From the NCBI RefSeq assembly GCF_023156505.1, contig NZ_JALNMJ010000021.1, positions 1 through 64,000 of the forward strand: a DNA stretch of 64,000 nt, in the 5' to 3' direction. The translations under genes and the position numbers were made by a program. The DNA is from Roseibium sediminicola. Its GTDB lineage: Bacteria; Pseudomonadota; Alphaproteobacteria; Rhizobiales; Stappiaceae. This document shows positions 23,854-32,517 of this stretch, piece by piece. Below the pieces are notes generated by a model. The model was not told the origin of the DNA. It was given only the letters and a program-made list of their open reading frames with translations, and did no database searches. The stretch's first letter is position 1; each line of letters starts with the position of its first letter.

Positions 23854-25938
23854 TTAAACTGTATCCTGCCCAACCGGAAAGCGCAGTTCGACCGTTGTGC
23901 CTTCTCCGGGCGTGGACAGAATGGTCGCCCGTCCGCCGCTCTGGCGCACAAATCCGTAGACAACGGCAAGGCCCAGGCCAGCGCCGCCATCATCCGTCCG
24001 TGTGGTGAAATAAGGTTCAAAAGCCTTGTCGACCTGTTCCGCGGTCATGCCGATCCCCGTATCCGTCACGGACACGACAACGTTGTCTTCCTGGGCAAAG
24101 GTCTTGACGACGACAGGACCACCGTTCGGCATGGCGGCGGCTGCGTTGAGGCACAGGTTGAGCACGGACTGTTCGAAGAGTTCCGGGTCCAGGACAAGTT
24201 GCGGCAGGTCGTTGTCCAGCTCCAGCGTCAGCTTGCAGCTTTCGCCGATGGCAATTTCCAGGATGTCCGCCATGGCGCGCAGAACCGGGGAGATCTCGGT
24301 TCGGCTGAAATTGATCGGTTGCTGGCGGCCGATGGTGAGCATGCTGCTGGCGAGCGAGCGGCCTCTGTCGGCCGCCTTTCGGATGCGGGCGATGTTGCGC
24401 TGCTGCTTGTCGTTGAAACCGCCCTCTCTCTCCAGGAGGCCCAGGCTGCCGGTGATGATGCCGATGGTGTTGCCGACTTCATGGCTGAGCTGATGGGTGA
24501 GCCGCATGATGCCGTCGAGGCGCATGGCCTTGGCCGACTCGGCCTCCTGCCGGTCCAGAAGGGTGACGTCACGGGCGAGCAGGACGACACCGTCGTCGCT
24601 TTGCCGGGAGAGGGAGATTTCCGTGACCGAGCCGTCCGAGGCCCGGTGGCGGACGGAAACCGGTTTGCTCAGCGGCCGGGCGTCCGGTCCGCCCGGCAAT
24701 GTCCCGGCCTCGATTTCCGGGATCGGGGACAGAAACTGAACCAGTGACAACTTGCGAGCGGAGCCCTTGTGGCCGATCAGCTCGATCACGCGCCGGTTCA
24801 TGGTTACAGGCTGGCCGCTGGCGTCAAAGATGGCGATGCCCTCGTTCATGCTCCTGAAAGTGGATCGGATCGTACGGGCGGCCGCCTCCGCCGTTCGTCT
24901 CAGACGGGTGACACGGTCGACACTTTCCTTGAACGCCTGAAAGGAGCGCTGCAGGTCCAGCAGCTCGGTTTCATCGCCCTGGTAGACAGGAGGTCCGACA
25001 TCCTTCTGGCCCTTGGCGAGGGCGTTCATGCCACTGGAAAGAGACACGATGCCCCTGGAGACGCGGATCGCGGAGCGGATCGACAGGGCGGCGATGGTCA
25101 GCACCAGCAGGGACGCTGCCGCGACGATGACCAGGAGCTGCTGCAGGGTTGCGGAGGTCGACTGGAAATCCTCGTTCAGCGTTTGCGTCACCCTTTCGGA
25201 CTGGGTCTCGGTGGCGAAGGACAACTCGCGGGCGATGGTGTGCAATTGCGCGATGGCGGTGCGCACGCCGAACATTTCCATGAGATACCTGGTCTGTGCG
25301 GCAAAGACCCGCTCATAAGGCTGCAATGCCTCTTCCTGCAGAGACAGCTGACTGGTTTCGGCGACATATCGGCGGCGCAGTTCACCGAGCTGAAACAGGG
25401 AACCTGCACTGGAAACGGAATGGACGATGGCGTTGAGCCGCTGGCTGAGCCGTTTCTGGGCGAGTGTCTCGCCAACGGCAATGACGCCGAGCGCGGACGA
25501 CACTTCTTCCTTGTGCCCCTGGGCCGTTTCGGCCCGAGACGCGAGCGCAAGCGTCTGGGTCCGGATCTGCTGAAGCAGGGAGGAGACCTGGGCATTGGCG
25601 TTTCTGTAGGCTTGCTTGTCCGGTGGATACTCGGGCAGGGCGCCGAGCAGCGCATCGACCTGCGCGACGAGCGCCCGGCTCTTGGAGGAGACCGTATAGG
25701 GCGAGGTCGCGTTCATGAGGAAGGGGGCGCTGGACACCAGGTCGGAGACCTGGCGCGAGACCAGGGCCGCGTCGGCGAGGCTGGAATAGGCCTGAAGGCC
25801 ATAGGCGGCGGTTTCCTCCCGCGCTTTCAGCAGGCCGTAGATCGCGATGGCCGAAAGCGCGAAGGCAACGACGCAGATCAGGACGATGGCCGCCGGCAGC
25901 CGGAAGGCAATCGAGGAGAGAAGCGGGCGGGTGATCAT
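23854..25938 (-). CDS. TorS-like membrane sensor histidine kinase
   Basis: 694 residues. One N-terminal transmembrane helix (AAIVLICVVAFALSAIAIYG), a long helical periplasmic sensor region (about 40-280), a second helix (LLVIVAAASLLVLTIAALSI), a HAMP linker (GMNALAKGQKDVGPP), a PAS domain (about 375-480, SMNEGIAIFDASGQPVTMNR), a dimerisation/His motif in LTHQLSHEVGNTIGIITGSL, and HATPase (LCLNAAAAMPNGG, DTGIGM, GGAGLGLAVVYGFV). It overlaps the OmpR-type regulator gene by 4 bases and forms a two-component operon with it. The pair diverges from an AfuABC-like transporter, which it probably controls. No internal receiver is present. Confidence 0.9.
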   Translation of the reverse strand: MITRPLLSSIAFRLPAAIVLICVVAFALSAIAIYGLLKAREETAAYGLQAYSSLADAALVSRQVSDLVSSAPFLMNATSPYTVSSKSRALVAQVDALLGALPEYPPDKQAYRNANAQVSSLLQQIRTQTLALASRAETAQGHKEEVSSALGVIAVGETLAQKRLSQRLNAIVHSVSSAGSLFQLGELRRRYVAETSQLSLQEEALQPYERVFAAQTRYLMEMFGVRTAIAQLHTIARELSFATETQSERVTQTLNEDFQSTSATLQQLLVIVAAASLLVLTIAALSIRSAIRVSRGIVSLSSGMNALAKGQKDVGPPVYQGDETELLDLQRSFQAFKESVDRVTRLRRTAEAAARTIRSTFRSMNEGIAIFDASGQPVTMNRRVIELIGHKGSARKLSLVQFLSPIPEIEAGTLPGGPDARPLSKPVSVRHRASDGSVTEISLSRQSDDGVVLLARDVTLLDRQEAESAKAMRLDGIMRLTHQLSHEVGNTIGIITGSLGLLEREGGFNDKQQRNIARIRKAADRGRSLASSMLTIGRQQPINFSRTEISPVLRAMADILEIAIGESCKLTLELDNDLPQLVLDPELFEQSVLNLCLNAAAAMPNGGPVVVKTFAQEDNVVVSVTDTGIGMTAEQVDKAFEPYFTTRTDDGGAGLGLAVVYGFVRQSGGRATILSTPGEGTTVELRFPVGQDTV

Positions 25939-26678
25939 CCGGTGAGGCGGGCCGGATCCTGATGCAGGATATAGCCCTTTCCGCGGCGGGTCTTGATGTG
26001 TTGCGGCAGGTCCGGGTTGCGTTCGATCTTGCGGCGCAGGCGCAAGACGAGCACGTCGACATTGCGGTCGATCAGCCGGTCGGTTTCCGCCCCCAGCTGT
26101 TCCAGGATGGTCGTCCGGCTGACCGGTTCATTGGGGGTCGCCGCCAGGATTTCCAGAAGCGAGAACTCCGAGGAGGTCAGTGTCCGGGACGGGTGCGATG
26201 TACACACCGCCTTGCGGTTCACCAGATCGATCACCCAGTCGCCGAGCCGCAGCGCGGTCGGCTCATGGTGAACCGTCAGCGGATCGCGTTCGCCTTTCAG
26301 GGCCGGGTGCAAACGCCGCAGCACGGCCTTGATGCGGGCCGTGAGCTCGATGGGCTCGAACGGCTTGACGACATAATCGTCCGCAGCGGTCTCCAAACCG
26401 AGAACCCGCTCGGCGGCGCTGCCTGCCGCCGTGACCATGACAATGCCGATATCGGTCGTGGAACGCAGTTTCTGGGCAAACACCCGGCCGGACATCCCCG
26501 GCAGATTGTGATCGACCAGAACCAGGTCAAACGCCCGTTCGGCGAGACGGCCGGCAGCGTCCTCCGCCGAGCGTACGGCGACAGGCTGCCAGCCTTCCGC
26601 CTCGACCAGGTCCGATATCAGTTCCGCCATATCCGGATCGTCCTCCACGATCAGGATACTGATGCGTTCATTCAGCAA
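25935..26678 (-). CDS. OmpR/TorR-family response regulator
   Basis: 247 residues from a TTG start that is supported by GGAGGA (complement of 26686-26691) 7 bases upstream; no ATG gives a complete receiver. Receiver: VEDDPDMAELISDLVEAEGW, Asp in LVLVDHNLPGMSG, Thr in VMVTAAGSA, Lys in DYVVKPFEP. The C-terminal winged helix (about 150-240) has SSEFSLLEILAATPNEPVSR, VDVLVLRLRRKIER and IKTRRGKGYIL. It is the partner of the overlapping kinase. The four 9-bp direct repeats in the divergent promoter region are candidate binding sites. Confidence 0.92.
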   Translation of the reverse strand: MLNERISILIVEDDPDMAELISDLVEAEGWQPVAVRSAEDAAGRLAERAFDLVLVDHNLPGMSGRVFAQKLRSTTDIGIVMVTAAGSAAERVLGLETAADDYVVKPFEPIELTARIKAVLRRLHPALKGERDPLTVHHEPTALRLGDWVIDLVNRKAVCTSHPSRTLTSSEFSLLEILAATPNEPVSRTTILEQLGAETDRLIDRNVDVLVLRLRRKIERNPDLPQHIKTRRGKGYILHQDPARLTG

Positions 26679-26747
26679 ACTTGTGTCCTCCCGCGGGACA
26701 TCATATGCATGCCGCTCGAATATGCAAAGCCTAGGTTTTTCAAGTGC

Positions 26748-26783
26748 TTGTCACAATTGTAAGGCTTGTAATATTTGTAACTC
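26748..26783. promoter_or_regulatory. Four 9-bp direct repeats, candidate response-regulator sites
   Basis: TTGTCACAA, TTGTAAGGC, TTGTAATAT and TTGTAACTC follow each other without gaps, so TTGT recurs exactly every 9 bases four times. They lie in the 211-base divergent region between the OmpR-type regulator and the first transporter binding protein. OmpR-family dimers bind direct repeats, usually of 10-11 bp; the 9-bp spacing is slightly short. The link to this regulator is inference. Confidence 0.6.
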
Positions 26784-26889
26784 TTTTTCTTTCCCGGCGA
26801 AACAACGGTAACCAAACATCTGTTGCGATGACGGGGGCTTCTGCCATGGTAATGAGCAACCGGGGCGCTGCCTCGGTCTGGGAGGAACC

Positions 26890-27930
26890 ATGAAGCTTGT
26901 CACGTCACTCGGAGCGGGTGCGGCCCTCTGGCTGTGTGCTGCGCTTACCAATGCTTCGGCGCAGGACCTCAATGTCCTGTGCGGCGTTGACGAAGACTGG
27001 TGCGCGACCATGGAAGCCGCGTTCGAGACCGAAACCGGTCTTCGGGTCGCCATGGAACGCAGAAGCACCGGCGAGATCCTCGACCAGATCCGGGACGAAC
27101 AGGACGAACCTCATGTCGATGTGTGGTGGGGCGGTACCGGCGATACCCATCTGCAGGGGGCCGCGGAAGGGCTATTGGAAGCTTACCAGCCGGCCCATTC
27201 CGAAGATGCACTGCCCTGGGCGCACAATTTTTTCCAGATGTCCGGGGGCAAGGCTTCCGGCGTTTATGCGGGCGCGCTCGGATTTGCCTATAATTCCGAA
27301 ATCCTGGAAGACAGGGACGTGCCGACACCGTCCTGCTGGAAGGACCTGACAGGCCCGCGCTATCGCGGCCTGGTTCTGATGGCCAATCCGAAAACCTCCG
27401 GCACTGCCTTTACCGTGCTTGCCACCCTCATTCAGCTACTGGGAGAGGACGAGGCCTTCGCCTATCTGGCGGCACTGGCGAAGAACATTCCCCAGTTCAC
27501 CACGTCCGGCGCGGCGCCGGTCAAGGCGGCCGCGCGCGGTGAGGCGGGGATCGGCATTTCTTTCATTCATGACGCCGTGACCCAGAAACTGGCCGGCGCG
27601 CCGCTGGTGATCGTCGCGCCCTGCGAGGGCACTGGTTATGAGATCGGCGCCGTCAGCATCGTCAAGGGCGCAAGGAATATGGGCAATGCGCGGCGCTTTG
27701 TCGATTTCGCGATGAGCCCGGAAGGCCAGGCAACCGGAGCTCAATCGGGCCAGAACCAGATCCCGTCAAACGCCAGGGCCGCGCTGCCGCCGGCCGCGCC
27801 CGATATCTCGCTCATCCGTATGGTCGATTATGACTTCGCCACATTCGGTTCACCTGAACAAAGGCGACGTTTGCTCGACCGTTTCGACAAGGAGGTGCTG
27901 GAGGGCGCCAGTTCCGTCGAGACCCAGTAG
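26890..27930 (+). CDS. AfuA/FbpA-like ABC transporter substrate-binding protein (copy 1)
   Basis: 346 residues with a signal peptide ending at LTNASA and GGAGGAA before the ATG. It is a class II/FbpA-type binding protein with VDVWWGGTGDTHLQGAAEG, YAGALGFAYNSEIL, ANPKTSGTAFTVLATLIQLL and TSGAAPVKAAARGEAGIGIS. The pattern resembles AfuA, which binds hexose phosphates, more than classic ferric-binding proteins with a C-terminal Tyr pair; this is from memory. It is paralogous along its length to the next gene, although the permease and ATPase genes are single. The two may bind different ligands for one transporter. Confidence 0.85.
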   Translation: MKLVTSLGAGAALWLCAALTNASAQDLNVLCGVDEDWCATMEAAFETETGLRVAMERRSTGEILDQIRDEQDEPHVDVWWGGTGDTHLQGAAEGLLEAYQPAHSEDALPWAHNFFQMSGGKASGVYAGALGFAYNSEILEDRDVPTPSCWKDLTGPRYRGLVLMANPKTSGTAFTVLATLIQLLGEDEAFAYLAALAKNIPQFTTSGAAPVKAAARGEAGIGISFIHDAVTQKLAGAPLVIVAPCEGTGYEIGAVSIVKGARNMGNARRFVDFAMSPEGQATGAQSGQNQIPSNARAALPPAAPDISLIRMVDYDFATFGSPEQRRRLLDRFDKEVLEGASSVETQ

Positions 27931-28088
27931 AGGACCGGACTTCGACATTTGAATCTGACCGGCAACGGACCGTTCCAACGGCTCCGAACAGGAAAACTGT
28001 GCCCGGTTACGACCCCAGCCCGAGGGCTGAACAACAGTCTGCCGGATACAGGCGGACACCTGGCTGAAAGCCAAAAGTGGAGGAAACC

Positions 28089-29117
28089 ATGTCACTGAAA
28101 TCCCTTTCCATCGCCATGCTTGCGACAGCGGCCACCTTGACCGTATCGGCAGCCCAAGCGGCAGGCGACCTGAATGTCATCTGCTCCGCCGATGTGGTGA
28201 TCTGCGAGCAGCTTCAGGGCGACTTCGAAGCCAAGCACGACATCAAGGTCAATATGGTCCGCCTGTCGTCGGGTGAAAGCTACGCCAAGATCCGCGCCGA
28301 AGCCCGCAATCCGAAGACCGATATCTGGTGGGGCGGCACCGGCGATCCCCATCTGCAGGCGGCGTCCGAAGGCCTGACCGAAAAATACGAGTCGGAGAAA
28401 CTCGGCGAATTGCATGCCTGGGCGCAGCTTCAGGCGGCCAGCTCCGGTCACCGGACCGTCGGCGTATATGCCGGTGCGCTCGGCTGGGGCTACAACACCG
28501 ACATCCTGAAGGACAAGGGCATCGCGGAGCCGGGCTGCTGGGCCGATCTCCTGAAGCCGGAACTGAAGGGCGAAGTCCAGGTCGCCAACCCGAACTCCTC
28601 GGGCACCGCCTATACGGCGCTGGCGTCGCTGGTCCAGATCATGGGCGAGGACGAAGCTTTCGAATACCTGAAGAAGCTCAACGACAATGTCTCCCAGTAC
28701 ACCAAATCCGGTTCGGCGCCTGTTAAGGCGGCCGCGCGCGGCGAGACCGGTCTCGGCATCGTCTTCATGCATGACGCCATTGCCCAGGCCGCTTCCGGTT
28801 TCCCGGTCAAGGCCATCGCGCCGTGTGAAGGTACCGGCTACGAAATCGGCTCCATGTCGATCGTCAAGGGCGCCAAGAACATGGACAATGCCAAGATCTG
28901 GTACGACTGGGCACTGACACCGGAAGTCCAGTCGCGCATGAAGGACGCCAAGTCCTTCCAGCTGCCGTCCAACAAGGCTGCCGAAGTGCCGCCGGAAGCA
29001 CCGAAGTTCGAAGACATCAAGCTGATCGACTACGACTTCGCGACTTACGGCAACCCGGAAACACGCAAGCGTCTCCTGGAGCGTTGGGACAACGAGATTG
29101 GCGCCATCGCCAACTGA
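28089..29117 (+). CDS. AfuA/FbpA-like ABC transporter substrate-binding protein (copy 2)
   Basis: About 342 residues from the ATG at 28089, chosen for GGAGG 6 bases upstream; an in-frame GTG at 28077 overlaps that SD. The signal peptide ends near AAQAAG. It shares with copy 1 TDIWWGGTGDPHLQAASEG, YAGALGWGYNTDILK, ANPNSSGTAYTALASLVQIM, TKSGSAPVKAAARGETGLGI and APCEGTGYEIGSMSIVKGA. This is the copy nearer the permease. The SGTAYT and phosphate-friendly Ser/Thr loops point to an anionic, possibly phosphorylated, organic ligand (inference). A hairpin follows before the permease gene. Confidence 0.88.
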   Translation: MSLKSLSIAMLATAATLTVSAAQAAGDLNVICSADVVICEQLQGDFEAKHDIKVNMVRLSSGESYAKIRAEARNPKTDIWWGGTGDPHLQAASEGLTEKYESEKLGELHAWAQLQAASSGHRTVGVYAGALGWGYNTDILKDKGIAEPGCWADLLKPELKGEVQVANPNSSGTAYTALASLVQIMGEDEAFEYLKKLNDNVSQYTKSGSAPVKAAARGETGLGIVFMHDAIAQAASGFPVKAIAPCEGTGYEIGSMSIVKGAKNMDNAKIWYDWALTPEVQSRMKDAKSFQLPSNKAAEVPPEAPKFEDIKLIDYDFATYGNPETRKRLLERWDNEIGAIAN

Positions 29118-29135
29118 TCCCGAACTCCGAAGCAG

Positions 29136-29166
29136 CCCGCGGGGGAACGATCCCTTCTCCCGCGGG
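29136..29166 (+). promoter_or_regulatory. Intercistronic hairpin between binding protein and permease
   Basis: CCCGCGGG is repeated at 29136-29143 and 29159-29166 and, being palindromic, forms a stem extended by GAA/TTC. The only following T-rich sequence is TCT. It probably stabilises the binding-protein message or partly terminates, favouring excess binding protein over permease. Confidence 0.6.
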
Positions 29167-29208
29167 TCTCGCGCGCGCATGGATTAAGATGCGGGTTTTC
29201 CAATCAAA

Positions 29209-31458
29209 ATGACAAACGGGGTGGCCATGCACAGTGGCAACAAACGGCTGAACGTGCTGCTCGGGCTGGGCGTGTTCGCTTTTCTCTTCGTGCCCTGGTA
29301 CCGGGTGGAAGGCGGCTTCTACGCCTTTGAGTGGCTGTCGGCGTTTCCGACCGGCTCCGATCTCGCGCCGGGTCTGCTGCAGATCCTTTCTGAAGGCCGT
29401 TCCTGGCTGGCGGTGGCCTTGCTCCTGTTCCTGATCGGCGCCAGCGCGCGTTTTGTTGTGTCCGCCGATACACGCAGCAAGTTGCTGGTGGCAACCGGCG
29501 CGGCCGGCATCGTGTTCATGGCGCTGCAGGGGCTTGCCATCAGTTTCATCGGCTGGGCCTGGACCTTTCCTGAAACCATGTTCGGAGCCTTGCCGCTCGG
29601 GCAACCCGCCATGGGCGCGGGCGCCATCCTGGTCTCCCTGATCTTCGTTCTCTTTATCGCGTTCGGCCTGGCCGAACGCGGCTTCATGAAGGGCGATGCC
29701 TTTGTCGTCGGGTCGATCACAATCCTGATCTTCCTGGTGACCGTGTTCATCTTCTATCCGATCGGTTCGATGTTCGCCGGGTCGGTTCAGGATTTCGACG
29801 GGTCGTTCAAGCCCGACGGGTTCATCCAAAACATGCAGGACCCGGCCATCTGGAGCCTGGACTGTGTCGTCGGCGGCAACCGCTGCGGCGTTGCCTGGCG
29901 CACGCTGTTTCTGGCGGTGATGTCGGGTCTCGGATCGACCATTCTGGGTCTCGCCTTCGCCCTCGTGGCCACACGCACCCGTTTTCCGTTCAAGAAAGGC
30001 CTGCGGCTCCTGACGGTTCTGCCGATCATCACGCCGCCTTTCGTGATCGGTCTTGCACTGACACTGCTGTTCGGCCGGTCCGGTGTCGTCACCGAGGCAC
30101 TGGACACGTTGTTCGGCATTGAACCGAGCCGCTGGCTCTACGGCCTTACGGGCATCTGGATCGCCCAGGTGCTGTCCTTCACGCCGATTTCCTTCCTGGT
30201 GCTGATCGGTGTCGTCGAAGGTGTCAGCCCGTCCATGGAGGAAGCCTCCCAAACGCTGCGCGCCGACCGCTGGCGCACCTTCTGGCGGGTGTCGCTGCCA
30301 CTGATGAAACCTGGGCTGGCCAACGCCTTCCTGATCGGCTTCATCGAAAGCATGGCCGATTTCGGCAATCCGCTGGTGCTCGGCGGCAGCCATGGGGTGC
30401 TTTCCACCGAGATCTTCTTCGCGGTTGTCGGATCGCAGATCGACCCGTCGCGGGCGGCGGTGCTTGCGATCATCCTGCTGTCTTTCACCCTGTCCGCCTT
30501 CCTGGCGCAGCGCCTGTGGCTGTCGGGCAAGAACTTCGCAACCGTCACCGGCAAGGGCGACAGCGGCGCACATGCCGGCCTGCCGAAAAGCCTGTCGATC
30601 TCCGTCTACGGCCTCGTCTTGCCCTGGATGGGCTTCACCGTCGTCGTCTACGGCATGATCCTGGTCGGTGGTTTCGTGAAGACCTGGGGTCTCGACAATT
30701 CCCTGACGCTGGAACACTACGCGCGTGCCTTCTCGGTCAGCTTCGGGGAAGACGGTCTGGTCTGGACCGGCGTTGCCTGGAATTCCTTCTGGACCACCAT
30801 GGAGATCGCGCTGATCTCGGCGCCGCTCACCGCGGCCGTCGGACTTTTGACCGCCTATATCATCGTGCGACAGAAATTCGCCGGCAAGAACGCCTTCGAA
30901 TTCGCGCTGATGATGAGCTTCGCCATTCCCGGCACGGTTATCGGCATCAGCTACATCATGGCCTTCAACCTGCCGCCGCTGGAAATGACCGGTTCGGCTT
31001 TGATCCTGGTCGCCTGTTTCGTGTTCCGGAACATGCCGGTCGGTGTGCGCGGCGGCATCGCGGCCATGAGCCAGCTCGACAAGAGCCTGGACGAGGCTTC
31101 GCTGACGCTGCGCGCCAACAGCGCCCGGACCCTGCGCAAGGTGATCCTGCCGCTGCTCCGGCCGGCCATCACCGCGGCGCTGGTCTATTCCTTCGTCCGG
31201 GCGATCACCTCGATCAGTGCGGTGATCTTCCTGGTCAGCGCAGAATACAACATGGCGACCTCCTACATTGTCGGCCTGGTCGAGAACGGCGAATACGGCA
31301 TCGCGATCGCCTATTCCTCGATGCTGATCTTCGTGATGATCACGGTGATTGCCGGCTTCCAGCTCTTGGTCGGTGAACGGCGCCTGCGCCGTGAAAACCG
31401 GGTCGCCGGCGTCTCCAAATCCCAGAAAATCCGCTTCACGCAGGAGAAAACCGCATGA
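29209..31458 (+). CDS. ABC transporter double-length permease (AfuB/FbpB type)
   Basis: 749 residues, a fusion of two binding-protein-dependent permease domains. An extra N-terminal block of about five hydrophobic segments (residues 10-190) precedes them. The first domain has the EAA loop EEASQTLRADRWRTFWRVSL, and the second has DEASLTLRANSARTLRKVIL. Both coupling helices that contact the ATPase are intact, so the protein could act as the whole membrane core. An ATG at 29227 is an alternative start. The stop overlaps the ATPase start. Double permeases of this type occur in FbpB and AfuB systems. Confidence 0.9.
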   Translation: MTNGVAMHSGNKRLNVLLGLGVFAFLFVPWYRVEGGFYAFEWLSAFPTGSDLAPGLLQILSEGRSWLAVALLLFLIGASARFVVSADTRSKLLVATGAAGIVFMALQGLAISFIGWAWTFPETMFGALPLGQPAMGAGAILVSLIFVLFIAFGLAERGFMKGDAFVVGSITILIFLVTVFIFYPIGSMFAGSVQDFDGSFKPDGFIQNMQDPAIWSLDCVVGGNRCGVAWRTLFLAVMSGLGSTILGLAFALVATRTRFPFKKGLRLLTVLPIITPPFVIGLALTLLFGRSGVVTEALDTLFGIEPSRWLYGLTGIWIAQVLSFTPISFLVLIGVVEGVSPSMEEASQTLRADRWRTFWRVSLPLMKPGLANAFLIGFIESMADFGNPLVLGGSHGVLSTEIFFAVVGSQIDPSRAAVLAIILLSFTLSAFLAQRLWLSGKNFATVTGKGDSGAHAGLPKSLSISVYGLVLPWMGFTVVVYGMILVGGFVKTWGLDNSLTLEHYARAFSVSFGEDGLVWTGVAWNSFWTTMEIALISAPLTAAVGLLTAYIIVRQKFAGKNAFEFALMMSFAIPGTVIGISYIMAFNLPPLEMTGSALILVACFVFRNMPVGVRGGIAAMSQLDKSLDEASLTLRANSARTLRKVILPLLRPAITAALVYSFVRAITSISAVIFLVSAEYNMATSYIVGLVENGEYGIAIAYSSMLIFVMITVIAGFQLLVGERRLRRENRVAGVSKSQKIRFTQEKTA

Positions 31459-32516
31459 GCGAGCTCAAACCCGGTTCCGTCGTCTTTGAAAACGTCCGCA
31501 AGGACTTCGGCACCTTCACCGCCATCCCGGACCTATCCATCACCATCGAGCCGGGCACGCTGGTAACCCTGCTCGGGCCGTCAGGCTGCGGCAAGACCAC
31601 CACCTTGCGCATGCTGGCCGGGCTGGAGCATCCGACATCAGGCAGGATCCTGATCGGTGGGCGCGATGTCACCCTGATGCCGGCCCATGAGCGGGACGTC
31701 TCCATGGTGTTCCAATCCTACGCGCTTTTCCCGCACATGAACGCGCTCGACAACGTCGCCTACGGTCTGGAATCGTCCGGCTTCAAAAAAAGGGAGGCTC
31801 GGGAACGCGCCGAGGAGGGGCTTGATCAGGTCGGTCTTTCCGGCATGGGCCACCGCCTGCCGGCGGAACTCTCCGGCGGCCAGCAGCAGCGCGTCGCCGT
31901 CGCGCGCGCGCTGGTGCTCAATCCGCAGGTGCTGCTGCTGGACGAGCCGCTCTCCAATCTCGATGCGCGCCTGCGCCGCCGGGTGCGGACCGAAATCCGC
32001 GAATTGCAACAGCGGCTCGGTTTCACCGCCGTCTATGTCACCCATGATCAGGACGAAGCTCTGGCTGTTTCCGACCGGATCGTGGTGATGAAGGACGGAG
32101 AGATTGCCCAGGAGGGCGCGCCGCGCGCGCTTTACGAAGAACCGGTTTCCGAGTTCATCGCCGATTTCATGGGTGAGGCGAATGTGGTCTCCTGCGAGAT
32201 TGTCGGCCGGGACGGGGACGATGCCCTGATCGACGTCGGCGGCCTCAAGCACCGGCTGCGCGCGCGCCAGGCCACCACGGGCAAGGCTCGGCTGGCGGTC
32301 CGGCCCGGGGCGGTTGTGCTTAACCCGGAAGCGACATCCGGGCTCGGCGGCGAGATCCTGACGGCGGCTTATCTCGGCGATCACGTCGAATATGAGGTCG
32401 AGACAAAGGTCGGAAATTTCTTCGTCATCGACCACGCGGTCGAGCGCTCCTTGGCGCCTAAGTCCACTGTGTCCCTCGGGTTCCGGAACCGCGGCCTGGC
32501 GCTGATCGAGGCCTGA
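31455..32516 (+). CDS. ABC transporter ATP-binding protein
   Basis: 353 residues. Walker A is LLGPSGCGKTTT, the Q-loop is VFQSYALFPH, the signature is LSGGQQQRVAVARAL, Walker B is VLLLDEPLSNLD, and the H-loop is VTHDQDEA. A C-terminal TOBE-type regulatory domain covers about residues 250-353. This MalK/PotA-like layout fits FbpC/AfuC importers. Its start overlaps the permease stop by 4 bases and the phosphatase-like gene begins 1 base after its stop, so the operon is tightly coupled. Confidence 0.93.
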   Translation: MSELKPGSVVFENVRKDFGTFTAIPDLSITIEPGTLVTLLGPSGCGKTTTLRMLAGLEHPTSGRILIGGRDVTLMPAHERDVSMVFQSYALFPHMNALDNVAYGLESSGFKKREARERAEEGLDQVGLSGMGHRLPAELSGGQQQRVAVARALVLNPQVLLLDEPLSNLDARLRRRVRTEIRELQQRLGFTAVYVTHDQDEALAVSDRIVVMKDGEIAQEGAPRALYEEPVSEFIADFMGEANVVSCEIVGRDGDDALIDVGGLKHRLRARQATTGKARLAVRPGAVVLNPEATSGLGGEILTAAYLGDHVEYEVETKVGNFFVIDHAVERSLAPKSTVSLGFRNRGLALIEA

Positions 32517-32517
32517 C

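Noticed and set aside
26890..29117. Calling both binding proteins ferric-iron binding
   Set aside because: Generic homology suggests FbpA, but the SGTAYT loops and the linked phosphatase fit an AfuA-like organic phosphate ligand better; left as undecided.
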